NCBI GenBank assembly: GCA_009761415.1
Contig: QUOL01000001.1
Coordinates: forward strand, 1,054,001-1,118,000
Direction: 5' to 3'
Length of the DNA stretch: 64,000 nt
From: Sarcomyxa edulis
Lineage: Eukaryota > Basidiomycota > Agaricomycetes > Agaricales > Mycenaceae
Shown here: positions 12,030 to 23,367 of the stretch, one piece after another
How the letters are laid out: every line of letters begins with the position of its first letter
Numbering within the stretch: the first letter of the stretch is position 1
Notes under the pieces: generated by a model
Seen by the model: the letters and a program-made list of their open reading frames with translations, nothing else
Told to the model about the DNA's origin: nothing
The model's database searches: none
Program-made: the position numbers and the translations under genes

Positions 12030-12945
12030 CTACATATTGCTGTCGCACCAGTCCGCCACCGCTTCGAGTGGTATACCATACAATATTGCAATGAACTTCT
12101 TCGCTAACAGCCTGTTTCTATCGCGCCGTCCTGCCACCCTCATCGCCACTACCATCCGCGCTAGTTGGTCCTCCGTGATGCCTCCCAGCCTTCTACGCGT
12201 CCTCTGACCGGTTAAGTCATCCTCATCGACAGGTTGTGAGCTGAGCTGTGAACTACCAGGCAAGAAGAGTGGGTCATCAGCGCGGTCTTGGCTTGCAGGC
12301 GTAGCAGTCCCGCAGTCTGATTCGTCTGGTTCTTCGTCTTCCTTATAGTTGCTCTTTGTGATCTTTGGGACGTGGAATGGTCGAGGTGGTTGGGATGATG
12401 AAGGCAATAGCTGGGAGCTCGGCACATACCACCCGTCCTCGTCTTCACGCTGATAAACACATCAGATTGTAGACGCTACTATGACAATCAATGAGACTAA
12501 CCTGGTCCTCTATTCTGCATATCTCCATGTCGTCTGCCTGTATCTCTGCCTTTTGAGCATCGAGGTCGTCTGACGGAGCGATGTCTGAGGATATAAGGGC
12601 AATAGTATGGACTTGATATCGGGAGCGCTTCATTCGTTGGATTGTGGGTCCTATGGCAGTCTTTCGGTGAGTTAAGTAGGGATGGACATGCCTTTGTGGT
12701 GTGCCGACGAACAAAGAGAGCCCTTATCAATCTGTTATTTGCGTGATATATCTTTGAAATGTAATTTCTTCCTTTGTCTCTCGATGATTTCATTGTACTG
12801 GTCCATCTGCTTCTGTGAAATGTATATTTTCGTTCCTTCACGACGTGTTCAGAATATTGGCGTGTTTCGACGCGTCGTGAAATTGGAAATGATCGGTGAC
12901 CACGTGCTCTTCCCAGTGTGAAATATTGCAGCGAAGTGCAGCCAT
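12030..12945 (-). CDS. Unrecognised 227-residue acidic protein
   Basis: I do not recognise this protein. The model that closes the frame is 12945-12901, 12812-12743, 12650-12502, 12449-12030. It starts MAALRCNISHWEEHV, continues with a short coiled-coil-like segment (KQMDQYNEIIERQRKKL), then an acidic, Ser/Pro-rich middle, and ends with a basic helical region (RTRRRLGGITEDQLARM ... LAKKFIAILYGIPLEAV). The second intron (12742-12651) would use a GC donor (GCAAAT), which is unusual. The last two exons are the best supported (acidic frame, standard GT-AG intron 12501-12450). A competing open frame of 157 codons (12497-12970) covers the 5' half but looks like composition noise. It diverges from the next gene with about 100 bases between starts. 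Confidence 0.5.
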
Positions 12946-13044
12946 CCTCCTCTTCATCGTCTCTCCTCATCGTCTTGCTTCAACTTTGCATTCACTTACG
13001 CTCTACACCCTGCTTATAACCTCATAAATAATACTACTCGCACA

Positions 13045-13985
13045 ATGGTAAGCCCTCTTCTACCCAATCTACCTCTACTTTTCCTACCGTGCTGAGTCGC
13101 CTGGTAGATGCAGACAACCATGGACGAAGACGCAATGATGGACGACACGGTCCCCCAACTTCAATCCCAGCCTCACCAAGGCCCAAGCGTACTCGGGGAT
13201 AGTAGTAGTCTACAAGGTATGCCCTTTGCCACCAATGCCCTTTCCCTAAACACCGACATTGCCTTGCTTTCGCCGCCTGCAGTAGCGCCTGCGGCGACAC
13301 CTCACAGTTTCAGAGAAATACAAGTCAAAGTGCATATTCGGAGACCGGATAGAGATTCTTGGATGTATCTGGGTAGAGGTCTCGTTACACAGGAAATTAC
13401 AGGACATTCGTCTCGCGTTGGTTCGTTAAGGCTATCTGCTTTGCTTGTACGATTTTATTCACGAACTGTTTTCGTTTCATCTCCAGTGGTTCGTACTGCA
13501 TCGACAGGGAAGGTCATGGCAGTTTTCAGTGAAGTAAGTTGACAACCCTTTCCTTTTCCTCGCGTTGTACTAAACAAACCAACCTCAAGGGTTCCGATCT
13601 GCAAGCAGAAAAGAGAGGCAACTTCGTGGTAGTAGGTTGCGTCGATGGGTCGCGTGTCATCTCATGGTCGCTGAACGTAAGCTTTCTTCATCCCGAACTC
13701 TGGCACAGAAATCTCACTCTGGTGTTATAGGCACTCAACAACGCGGAAACCTTGAGACTGCTAGCCTCGATCGAACTGGCATGCTATAAATGCAAACAAG
13801 CTCTTTCGGATCCGCGACTGCATGGGAAAGCTCGCCGAAGGATAGAGCGCGTTATCAAGGACGACCGACGAAGGAGACACCGTCGCCGCAAGGACCAGGA
13901 AGCTATGATTGACGCATTCGCGAAGCAGAACCTCAGCGAACCTGGGTTGGATAATATGGAACCGGGTCCTCCGGCAGCGCTATGA
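13045..13985 (+). CDS. Conserved-looking hypothetical protein, 233-234 residues
   Basis: Not recognised. Coding exons 13108-13420, 13487-13533, 13590-13676, 13731-13985 give 233 residues. A preceding ATG at 13045-13047 followed at once by GTAAGC suggests an exon holding only the start codon, giving 234 residues. The N-terminus is acidic with many Met and Gln. The middle (FREIQVKVHIRRPDRDSWMY, VVRTASTGKVMAVF, GNFVVVGCVDGSRVISWSL) reads like a strand-rich domain and could be PH/EVH1-like; that is a guess from the pattern. A helix follows (ALNNAETLRLLASIELACY), then a very basic stretch (ARRRIERVIKDDRRRRHRRR) that could bind nucleic acid or act as a nuclear signal. Confidence 0.7.
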
Positions 13986-14780
13986 TATGTAATATTGGAT
14001 TGGGAGAGAGAGACAGTCCAAGACAGGAAGAAATAGCAGAAGGGTGCGGACGAAGTTAATAACTCCACATTACCTGATGTAGGACCTCAGTCAGACCTTG
14101 GAGAGCTATCGAATTGGACATGTGTATAATATTCTATAGATTTGTTCGTTCTGTTGTCGAATTTTGCTATAGACAGTGTGTACTCACTAGGATTCTAGCG
14201 AGGGAATCGCGGCTCCATTGTGGTCAATGGGTATATTTTATTATTGACAGAATTTACGGAATGCGTCTAGACAGGTGTATGCAGCCTTCAGTATTCGAAG
14301 GACGGCGACTGGATCCAGACAAGCATCAACATTCCGAGTAATACAATATACAGCAGAAGAATCGACGACGCAATGCACCTTCGGAAGATGAATAGCAAGA
14401 AGGGTGGTCGAGAATGGAAATGTACACGCGCCTCCTCGCTGACTCCGCAGACAGAAGGTTTTACGGGACGAGCAACTATAGACAATGTCCTGAATCGAAA
14501 GCGAAGGAAGGGAGGGTGTTTGGGGATCTGAAAGCGGAAATTGAGGTATGGCGAATGCTTAGAGGCGCGAAAGATATAAATAATGGGAAATACTTGTATA
14601 AAGACCCAAGACGAAAGCAATTTAGAAATACCCGGACTCTTGGACAAAGTCGAAGAAAAAGTGCATGCAATCCTGTGCAAAGTGAATGACGAAAGAGGAA
14701 GCAAAAGTGTCCAAGATGAGTGTGTTCCGATATCTAGATCCGATTAATTAGAAAGAGATTAATTCCTGGTATGTCAATGC
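13986..14780. other. Long intergenic region between converging genes
   Basis: 795 bases between two 3' ends. Short ORFs on both strands (for example 14288-14704 minus and 14414-14689 plus) overlap each other, have no ATG context or introns of note and match no family I know. I see no RNA gene or repeat. Confidence 0.4.
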
Positions 14781-16606
14781 TCAAGGGAGTGTGGGCGGGA
14801 GGGGTGGTGGTGGCGACTTTGAGTCTGCCGGGGCAGAAGGAGCGCCGTGTTGCGATAGACCTCGTATCGGTGTCCGACGTTCCGAATATTGCGGAGGGAG
14901 TCTGATTACACAACAAGTGATTAGTTGCCTGTTCATTTATAGCAAAGGAACAGACTACGCACTCGATTACACCGTCTTCATTAGGCTGTATGTCATCTTC
15001 GACATCGGTATGCAGCACATATCGTGACGGTCTGTACGACGTCTCGCCTGCCATCGCAGCCTTGCCTCGAAGGACAGTAGACGAGACAGATGGCGGGCCA
15101 AGCCCGGGTATGAGTTCTGATCCAGGATCAGACAACATAGTCACTCGACGGTCACGATACGAAGTCGACGCGACTGGAGGCTCATTTTGGATATATGCAG
15201 AATAAGGATCGGAGGATGAAGCCGACACAGAGAAATTCTGTGTGTTTGATCGTTCGACACCGTAGGGACTGGGACTAGAGGGCGTTGACGACTGATAATG
15301 TGATGGCGGAGCTGGAGGAAGGATATATGGAGTAGGCGTGAATTGGCCAGAGCCCAAGAACGGCGATGAGCCGCCTGAATGTCCACTACTTCCTGCACCA
15401 GCGGTACGGATCGGATAATTCGATGCATGATCGGGATCATAAGCAAGATCGAGTTCAGACTCCATTCTCCCGGACTGACGGCGGTTGAAATTTCCAGTTT
15501 TCCACGACGATTTGAATCGTTTTCGAAGGAAGAATAGACCCAGAGTTACGAGAACGGCAACAAATATTAATCCGCCTACCACTGCTCCGGCGATGACGGC
15601 ACGGGATGTTGCAGAAGCAGCAGTTGATGTTGCCGCTGGAGCTGCAGAAGTGGAAGAGGAAGCGCTTGAAGTGGTTGATGTGGAGGTTGGTGTTGGGGTC
15701 ATCGTAGAAGACGGTGAGGTACCGCTGAGACATGTGCTATCATCTGAGATACCGACAATCTTCACGTCGGAGCTTCCACCTTGGCGCCCTTGGGAGTCGA
15801 CCATCACGAAAATGATAGATGTGCCATTTAAGACATTCGCAGTCCAGTCAAAGGTACTGGACCCGCTGGGAGGGTACAAGAAAAAAAGGTCGCCTCCTGG
15901 TATGAAACCCTTGCGCCCGTAAATCAGAATCAGTTTCAGAGGCCAGTGAAAGAGACTACACACCGTGATAGTAATAGGCTGATGGGCGCCCGAATAGTCA
16001 CTAAATATATACGGTCTTGCAACGTGTAGCTTGTTAGAATGCGTTTCAGAGAGCCTGGAAAACCACACCATACCTGCATTGCTGCAGAGCCGAGTCCAAT
16101 TCGAACGGGAACGCGATACCTTGCAGTAGTAGTCGTATTCAGAATCATTTCGTATAAGTTCGACACGAATACCAATTCGCGTACCTGGATCTGTGGTATT
16201 ACAACTTCCACCAAGAGACGAGCCAGTGACCAGCAACTCTGTCGTTCCACCCGATCCAAACGCGGTCGCATCCGACATCGTCGCCACGAACTTCTGCGAG
16301 GCAGAGAACGGAAGGGTAGTCGAATAAGACCCTTCTCCTCCACTGTATGCTGAATCAGGGATGGAGATATTTCGTGGCGTCCCAAATATTGGGACCAATG
16401 TGAGAGTGAATGGGGCCGTTCCACCTTGAACAAGATGAGCGACGATTGTATATTTTGACGATCCAAGGATGAAAGTTACCTGTCCACGATAATGTAAGAT
16501 CATCGCACGACGTGGGTGTCCCAGTAGTAAAGCTAAACGCCTCAGCCAGTGGGCAGGTAGACCAGAGGGCGATGATAGCCCAAACGAATTGCGAACGGAC
16601 TCGCAT
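14781..16606 (-). CDS. Mucin-like single-pass membrane protein (Mid2/Wsc-like layout)
   Basis: Fungal type I membrane protein of unknown role, with a layout like cell-wall stress sensors. The start ATG at 16606-16604 gives a signal peptide (MRVRSQFVWAIIALW ... AEA). The ectodomain has FSFTTGTPTSCDDLTLSWTG, PIFGTPRNISIPDSAYSGG and MSDATAFGSGGTTELL, all hallmarks of a family common in Agaricomycetes. A Ser/Thr-rich stalk follows, then one membrane span (AVIAGAVVGGLIFVAVLVTL) with FFLRKR on the inner side, and a Ser/Pro/Tyr-rich tail. The tail carries AAMAGETSYRPSRYVLHTD, also typical of the family, and near the end LPPQYSE, a PPxY motif. Ectodomain introns were placed by eye; the last exon (acceptor near 14900) ends in a Pro-rich stretch and TGA at 14783-14781. 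Confidence 0.85.
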
Positions 16607-17012
16607 TTTTGAAAAACGAGCGAGACAGAGCGGAACGGCCTACTTCAACGCCAAAAAGATAGTGGGGAAACGTCAACAGCAGTCGAAATGACGGTAGAAG
16701 AGATATAAGGAGAGAAATATGTGGAAATGATTTCTTTGCCGCGTGCTTCGATTCATTTTGGTGCAAACTAGACCCCGACTGAGACCCTTGGCGATCATGT
16801 ACAGCCTTCGACGCGACATCGCCTCCGAGCGCAAATGGGTAACAGCGGGGTATAACAAGCGTAGACTGGGTAGTTACAGGTAGCAACGGGTAGTAAAGTA
16901 CAATTACAGTGGAGAGTGGGGGTGAAGAATACATACATATGTGGGGTGTACAGCCGCCTTCCTATGGGTATCATGCAATTGCATATGTTCGTGGTCACCG
17001 TTCGAGCCTATT
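16607..17012. promoter_or_regulatory. Upstream region of the membrane protein and 3' flank of the F-box gene
   Basis: 406 bases between the start of the mucin-like gene (minus) and the stop of the F-box gene (minus), so it should hold the membrane-protein promoter. No element is recognised. Confidence 0.4.
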
Positions 17013-18416
17013 TCACTCACTTTCCTTCCAGTCAGCATCAAGAACCCGAACACCTCTTCTCAGTAACCTTCTTCGCCATTCACGCATCTCTCCCTGTACT
17101 CCACATTCTTGTGCTTGCAACGTCATGCCTTTTCTCAACCAGCGCACATCTCGCGCTCTGACGGCTCTGAGCGAAGGGAGTCCAGGAAGAAGACGGTCCA
17201 ATATGAGCCAGAATTCCGGACTAGGTCGAGGGATGGAGAGAATTTGGAGAGGATGCCCAGAATAAGTCCTATCACTCGGAAGAGTCAATGCAGGGAGAGG
17301 GACTTCGAGAGAAAGATGATTCATGTTTGGGGAAGTATGCAGGAGTGTTGTCGGTGAGGGGTGGCGACGACTCGGCCATGAATTCGGAGTGAATAGTAGC
17401 AACGATCGTAGAGCTGCTCCGTGCGTGGTGATAAACTGCGCGACAAGAGAGTTCGGCAGATCCTCGTAAGGCGTGAGCGTCAACTTCCGGAGTGAAGGGA
17501 GCGGCGAGAGAAGCAATGATAACATGACAGGCGACGAATGCATGGAAAGCAATGTTAACGTGTGCAGGCGCTGCAAATTTAGCGGGGTGAACGACTCGGG
17601 GAGAGACGTATCTGTATCTTCAAAAGATGCTTCCAAGATCTCCATGGGATCTACCCCTTGACCTATGATCTCCAACTCTTCCAAGTTTTCGCAATTCCTC
17701 AAAAGTTGCACAACTGGATCTTCGTGCGTCTTTGAGGAAGATTGCAGAGGTATATAGCTGATACCCTCCAAAGACCGTATATTGGTCGCGCCCTGCCGAC
17801 AGCCCAAAGACGCCATAGCACGACGGCTTAATACGAAAGAAGGATTGATTGAGAACCGGGATAAAAATGGGAGCAACGGAAATAAGTCCGTGAGGAGAGA
17901 GTCCAGAAGAAGTGCCTGCGTTTGGCAAGTAAACGTTAAGTCTGATAGGTCCAGGACCTGGACCCATCTTCCGGGAGTGGACCAGGGTATTCTTCGGATA
18001 GAATCCCATTTCTTGTCTGCAGAGCTTAATCGTGCGCAGAATTGTTCCAACTACGAGGCTCGTTAAACGACCAGCCGGACAGTGATAGAAACGCGACGGA
18101 CCTTGGACACCTGAGAGATATATACCCGAGCGTACATCAGTGGTAACGCGACATCCTTTGTACATCCTAGTGAGCTCGTGCTTTGAGAGTCGAGCTGAAT
18201 GGAACGAACCTTGAATGCAGAACAGACCACCAGCAGAGTCCTTGCTAGATTCGACGAGGTGCCTTCAGAGAACAGCACAAATTTGAATATCTCTGTCCAT
18301 AGTTCAGAAGGAAGTGGTTTGGCAGGTTTCCTGTAGGGCAGGAGAGGCAATAGCAAAAGTGTGCCAGAGTAATGGCTCAATGGCCTAGGACGTAGGAGGA
18401 TACTCTGTGTGCTCAT
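17013..18416 (-). CDS. F-box/leucine-rich-repeat-like protein
   Basis: Probable SCF substrate-recognition subunit. Exons in gene order 18416-18210, 18155-18111, 18050-17013 give 429 residues. The N-terminus holds a degenerate F-box (LPSELWTEIFKFVLFSE, then LLVVCSAFKDVALPLMYARV). The rest is leucine-rich with irregular repeats (LEELEIIGQG, LHTLTLLSM, LRKLTLTPYEDLP, MNHLSLEVPLP, LQILSI), like the many F-box/LRR proteins of mushrooms. These families expand quickly and their targets are rarely known. No operon-like context is expected. Confidence 0.75.
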
Positions 18417-18650
18417 GGTGGTCCAGGATTTCAAGATGTGGTTATTGTACAGGTGGGTATAAACCAAGAGATAGAGGTCGCGAGCTCATGGCCATGAGAG
18501 GTTTTATGTCAATTTGGAGGCAGGAGATGGTAGGAATAGTCTCGGTCATGTTACACGGTTCCGCCGGCGATAACCGACACCCACACACGACTCCGTAAAA
18601 CATTGCATAGATTACGAAGATACGATCCATCAGGAGCATCACTTACGAAG

Positions 18651-20460
18651 CTACGATGGTCCAAGTATATCTCCCATTTCTTCTACAAACTTCTCATAAT
18701 CGTCATTCTTCTTCACTCCCTCCTTCCCCGATTTACCACTCGGTTTCCCGATACCAGCCGATGAACTGACACCCGAAGCAGGTCCAAACTGACCCTTCAA
18801 TGCACTCAGAAGATCTGGCCTAACAGGTCCTGGTATCGCCGAATCTTCCAAACCAGAAGAAGAACCAGGACCGAGAGACGGCGCAGCATTGACTTTCGAC
18901 GAAGCTGACCCCGTACCTGGGGCACCCGCCTTCTTCCGTTTGACGTGACTCGGAACAAAGGCCGTAGCCTCCTTTTTGAGATCCCGTAATTGGGGTGCCG
19001 CAAATACCGTGGCCGCAGCAACGTTGGCGCTGGACGGAGGATTTGGATTGCGGGGCGGAGGACTCGGAAGAGTATTAGGTGTGACTGGTTTTGCGGGAAG
19101 AGATGGATGCGCAGGAGGTCCTGTTTGACCGGCGCGGTGAGCTTGGAACGTGTGGTGAGGTATTGAGGAGAGAGGGTCTTGCATGGCAGAAGAAGATTGA
19201 GCACGTCGAGGAAAGAAACCTGGGGGAGGCGGTGGGAATGCATTCATAGAGTATCCAGAGGGAGGTGGTGGCAGGAAACTAGGAGGTGGAGGAGGGAACA
19301 TATTCGAGAAACCCGGAGGGGGAGGCCCTGAGTATCCTGAAGGACGTGGTGGAAGACTGTTTGGTGGGAAGCCAGGTGGAGGTGGAGGTGCAAAATTGTT
19401 AGAAGGAAGCATAGATGGAATGGGCCCTGGAGGAGGAGGGAGTCCGGGAGGTGGTGGAGGCAGATTGGGAGGAAATGTTGGGAAGCCTGCAGGCGGAGGC
19501 GGAGGTGGTAGAGAAGATGTTGATGCTGGATGTATGGATATTAGACATGGCAAAACAGAAGAGCAAGATCAGACGTACGTTTCGGGGGCGTTTGTCCTGG
19601 TGGAGGTCCTTCCGGCATTGGAATATCATCATCACTGTCGTCCTCTACATCGCCAGGGGGAGGGCCTTCGGGCATTACTACGTCGTCGTCGTCGTCGTCG
19701 TCTGTATAACTTTCAGTAATGTCTACAAGGGACAAAATTTAGGACCTAACGCACCGTCTTCCATCTCAGCATCACTGTCTACTTCGTCGGGTCGTAGGGC
19801 TGCAAACTTGTCAGTAGGAAGTGGAGACAAATAACTGATTTCTTACGTCTTTCCAAGTAGGGCATTCCTGGAGGGGCAACTCCAAAAGGGTTCATAACGG
19901 GATCGTAATAGATACTTCTTTCTGGATGTCGGGGAAGACCATTCTTATTGAAGAGATTCCTCTTCTGCAGTATAGGTTCTGCATCCTCCTTGTCGCCGTC
20001 ATTTTTGGATTTGTGTGCCCTGTATACCAGCCGTCGCTGCTCCGGATGTTCTTTGACATATTCCTCTTTCTTCTGGTTGATTTTTTCCACTTCAATTTTG
20101 AGGTCAGCTAGACGTACGCGATCAGCCGCAGCTGGGTCGGATAGTGCCTCGAGTTTCCCGATCTCTTCTTCGAGTTCTACGGTACCAAGTTAGTGTACAA
20201 TGATTACAGAGTGGACGAAGACGTACCTCGAGTGTCCTTCTTGACAAGAGCGAAATCGCGAGCCTTGGATCTTTCTGCCTTGTTCTTGGAATACTATAAG
20301 CCCGAGCCAATTGAACAGAACACTGATCAACTCGCTTTCTTCAACTCTTTTTTACGAAGAGATTTTCCTGGGATAACACATAAGCGACAGTAGCTGAATG
20401 GGACTACAGGATAGACTTACGAAAGGCATCTGCTGGATTGAGATTCTTGCCTTTTGCCAT
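18651..20460 (-). CDS. WBP11-like pre-mRNA splicing factor
   Basis: Nuclear proline-rich protein of the WBP11 (Npw38-binding) family, associated with the spliceosome. The start ATG at 20460-20458 gives MAKGKNLNPADAFRK, the family signature. It is followed by a basic helical Wbp11 domain (AKARDFALVKKDTREL-like segment, KIEVEKINQKKEEYVKEHP, RLVYRAHKSKN) and HPERSIYYDPVMNPFGVAPPGMPY. A poly-Asp run (coding strand of 19681-19699), repeated MPEGPPPG motifs and a long Pro/Gly tract (FAPPPPPGFPPN and similar) provide WW-domain ligands. It ends in a short acidic helix, FVEEMGDILGPS. Several introns in the 5' half (for example around 19560-20450) were read but not all pinned to the base. Confidence 0.88.
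19681..19699. repeat. Trinucleotide run coding poly-Asp in the WBP11-like gene
   Basis: (CGT)6 on the plus strand, read as GAC/GAT codons on the minus strand, inside an acidic segment of the splicing factor. Confidence 0.85.
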
Positions 20461-20744
20461 GGTAGAATTTGGTGCCCGAAAAACGCGTCAAACAGGATGT
20501 TTGCCTTAGTTCAGATTTACTCCGTAGTACCGTAGAAGATATAGCTGTTAAATATCCCTAGACGTCCTTGAGGTGTGCAAGTAGTCGGCTCCAAGAATAG
20601 TTGTGGCGGGGCCGTGAACGAAAGAGTCATTCGATCGTCGAATCTAGTGCGGTGGTCTCACTGTCTTCCACCGGCAGGGAGGCACCACACCTCTACTCGC
20701 CATCCAACTCGTCCTCAAACTAAGTACTATAATCTATCTCTTCA
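20461..20744. promoter_or_regulatory. Bidirectional promoter WBP11-like / RNF10-like
   Basis: 284 bases between divergent start codons. No TATA box or known site is obvious. Confidence 0.4.
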
Positions 20745-22841
20745 ATGTCATCTACACCCACCGTCCATCCAACCATACCCAAGCGCCCTTCCAAGATGGC
20801 TTCTCAACAGTCGCTGAACCATCTCCTCAACTTCTCTCTTCCTCCTAGGCAGACTCAGCCCGTCAGTCTTCCCAGGAGAAGTAGGAGGACAGGTACACCT
20901 AGTGGTGTATGGAATAAAGAACGTACGTATCGAATGAGCTCCAAAAATTGTGCGTTTACCTTAGATACTGACCCTATCTCTCCATGTATAGGCTTCGTCA
21001 ACGCTCAGTATCGGTTCGTGATGGACCCGACGGGAGACTACACCGTTCACTTCGCTGACCCGGACATGTACGTCCCAAAAGCTCGATGATCGAGCTCCGG
21101 ATGTTCACTGTATCCACAGTTTCTTTCAATGGGAGGATATATTGCAGGTTATAATTCCACGTTCATCGGCGCTGGCGTCTGCGGCAGGCGAACGTACCGG
21201 TCAGGACGAAGGCCATACAACGTGCCCTATATGTCTATCTCCACCATCTGCGCCTCGAATGACCAAGTGCGGCCATGTTAGTTTACTCTTCGTCTCATAT
21301 CCATACGTTGATGACGTCAAATTGACACTTTTGACTTGCAGGTATACTGCTTTCCTTGCATATTACACTATCTTAGCACCTCCGACAACAAATGGGCGAG
21401 GTGTCCGATCTGTTTCGATTCTGTGAATGACAAGCAGCTCAAGAGTGTCAAATGGTTCGAGGGACCTGCTCAACCTGACGACGATTTGGAGGAACCGCAG
21501 GCCGGGTCGTCTTCCTCCTCCATCGAACCAGCATTCACGACGGCTCCTCAAGCTGGGTCGTCAATACGTATGCGGCTCATGCAAAGACCTCAGATAACCA
21601 CTCTTGCTCTCCCTCGATCTCATACCTGGCCGTCTGACCTCCTCCCGCCCCATCAAGCACCATTCCATTTTCTTCCTGATGTTTACACCTATGCAAAGTT
21701 CATGTTGGCTACTCCTGCGTATCTCATTGCAGACCTCACCAAGGACCTGGATGACCTAACTACCGAACGAAGGGTTCTAGCCGGCATGAACGATGATATG
21801 GGGGTAACCTTCGTCGATGCAGCTGATCGCAAGGTCCGAAATCACCTCGCAAAGGCTGTTGCAATGGACACTCCCATCCTCAAAGACAAGATCGACAAGG
21901 CCCTTCGAGATCAGCACGAAATTGAAGCACGTTTTGCCTTCTATGAACGTCGTCGAAAGGAGGAAGAGGCCGCTCACGCTCCGCCATCGGATGTTCCTAC
22001 TGAATTCCTTGCGACCAAACTTGCGACATTCAATAGTCCAACTACGAATTTGGATAATACTTCGAAACTGACCCAATCTAATCGGAATGGCCCTAGACAA
22101 CGCCGCAACCTCAATCCCCCGCCGCCTTCGACATCAACATATTACTATTATCAAGCCGCCTCTGGATTACCTATATTTTTGCACCCACTGGATATCAAGA
22201 TACTATTTTCTCATTTCAATGGCTATGCGGCTTTCCCAGACACTATTACTATGCGCGTCGAATCTGTCGCGGAAGGTACTGTCAACGACGATCTTCGGAA
22301 GCGTTGCAAATATCTAGCTCATATGCCCGAGGGTGCGGACGTCGTGTTCGTCGAAGCAGATCTAGAAGGCGTGGTTGGTCAAGAGGGTCTGAAGAACTTT
22401 GAAGGCGCGTTGAAGATGAGGAAGTCGAGGAGGAAAGAGAAGGGCAGGAAGGATGATAGAGCAAAGGCCAAGGCGGAGGTTCAGGAACGAGAGAAGGAGA
22501 GGACGACAAGTTCGTGGAGTTATAATTCACCACCATCTTTTACGGTGCCAGACTTCCCTGTGGAGGACGTGTTTCCCGCGTCAGAGTCGACTCAGGCTCC
22601 TGTTCCAGAGTTGCCGGGAGCATGGGGTGCTAGAAGCTTCGCCTCTGCGTTGCACTCGGCTCCACGCGAAGGGGCGGCACAGACGCGTGCTGCGAGACGA
22701 GAAGTTGAAGAGGACGAGTGGGATATGGATGCTGCGTGGCACGAGATGGAACAAAGAAGCAGCGGTGGTGGTGGAGGAGGTCGGAAGAAGCGGGGCACCA
22801 AGCTCGTTGTCTTAGGGGGAGGAGGTGGCAGAAGAAGATAA
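20745..22841 (+). CDS. RNF10/Mag2-like RING-finger E3 ubiquitin ligase
   Basis: Exons 20745-20922, 20992-21067, 21120-21276, 21342-22841 give 636 residues. The N-terminus has NHLLNFSLPPRQ, typical of the RNF10/Mag2 family, then RFVMDPTGDYTVHFADPD and FFQWEDILQVIIP. The RING (C3HC4) reads CPIC, CGHVYCFPCILHYL and CPIC, with the central residues split over the third intron. A middle helical region follows, and the C-terminus is charged (KSRRKEKGRKDDRAKAK) and Gly-rich. Family members ubiquitinate small-subunit ribosomal proteins on stalled ribosomes; that role is inferred from homology. An in-frame Met at 20796 is an alternative start. Confidence 0.88.
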
Positions 22842-23367
22842 TAAGTACCAAATATATAAATCTGTGTTTCTACGATAACCTCAAACCTTTAGCATTCTCT
22901 TGTAGCAACAATACTCATTCACCTATTCGAACACACCATTCTCCGCAGCGTTGACGGAAACCGATGAGGATTTTGGAAGTGCAGCAATAAATACGACCGT
23001 CTGTCTTTCATTGAGGTAAATCATATGATACTTAACAAGCCAGAGCATGGCGAAGAGGGATATATAGGAGTAGATTGGAGATAGCTGATTACCCCCTGGA
23101 TGAGCTGTAGTGGTATCGATAAAGAACAAAAAGTGAGAAAAGCACACTTCATAGCAAAGCAGAGAAAAGGTGAAGGGAGAGGCCGAGGGGGGTCGATCGG
23201 CGCGACATCCTGTGTGCCCGCACGTACATAAGGGAGGAGAAGAGAAGAGATGATGGGGTTCGATCGATAGTGTTCCGAATGGTTCCACAACATTGAAGAG
23301 AGACGTGCACAGGATGAGGATGCCGAAGTACGTGAGAGTTCGCTCGTAAGAGGGTCCGAGATTGGCC
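22842..23367. other. Intergenic between converging genes
   Basis: 526 bases between the RNF10-like stop and the Sho1 stop. The minus-strand ORFs here (22923-23498, 23021-23515) are 3' flank and read-through of the last Sho1 intron. No other feature is seen. Confidence 0.4.

Noticed and set aside
12497..12970. 157-codon minus ORF as a gene
   Set aside because: Arg/Ser-rich noise in a different frame from the acidic exons that splice cleanly downstream; the MAALRC model uses the same DNA better.
14288..14704. Opposed ORFs between converging genes
   Set aside because: Both strands open by chance; no start context, introns or family features.
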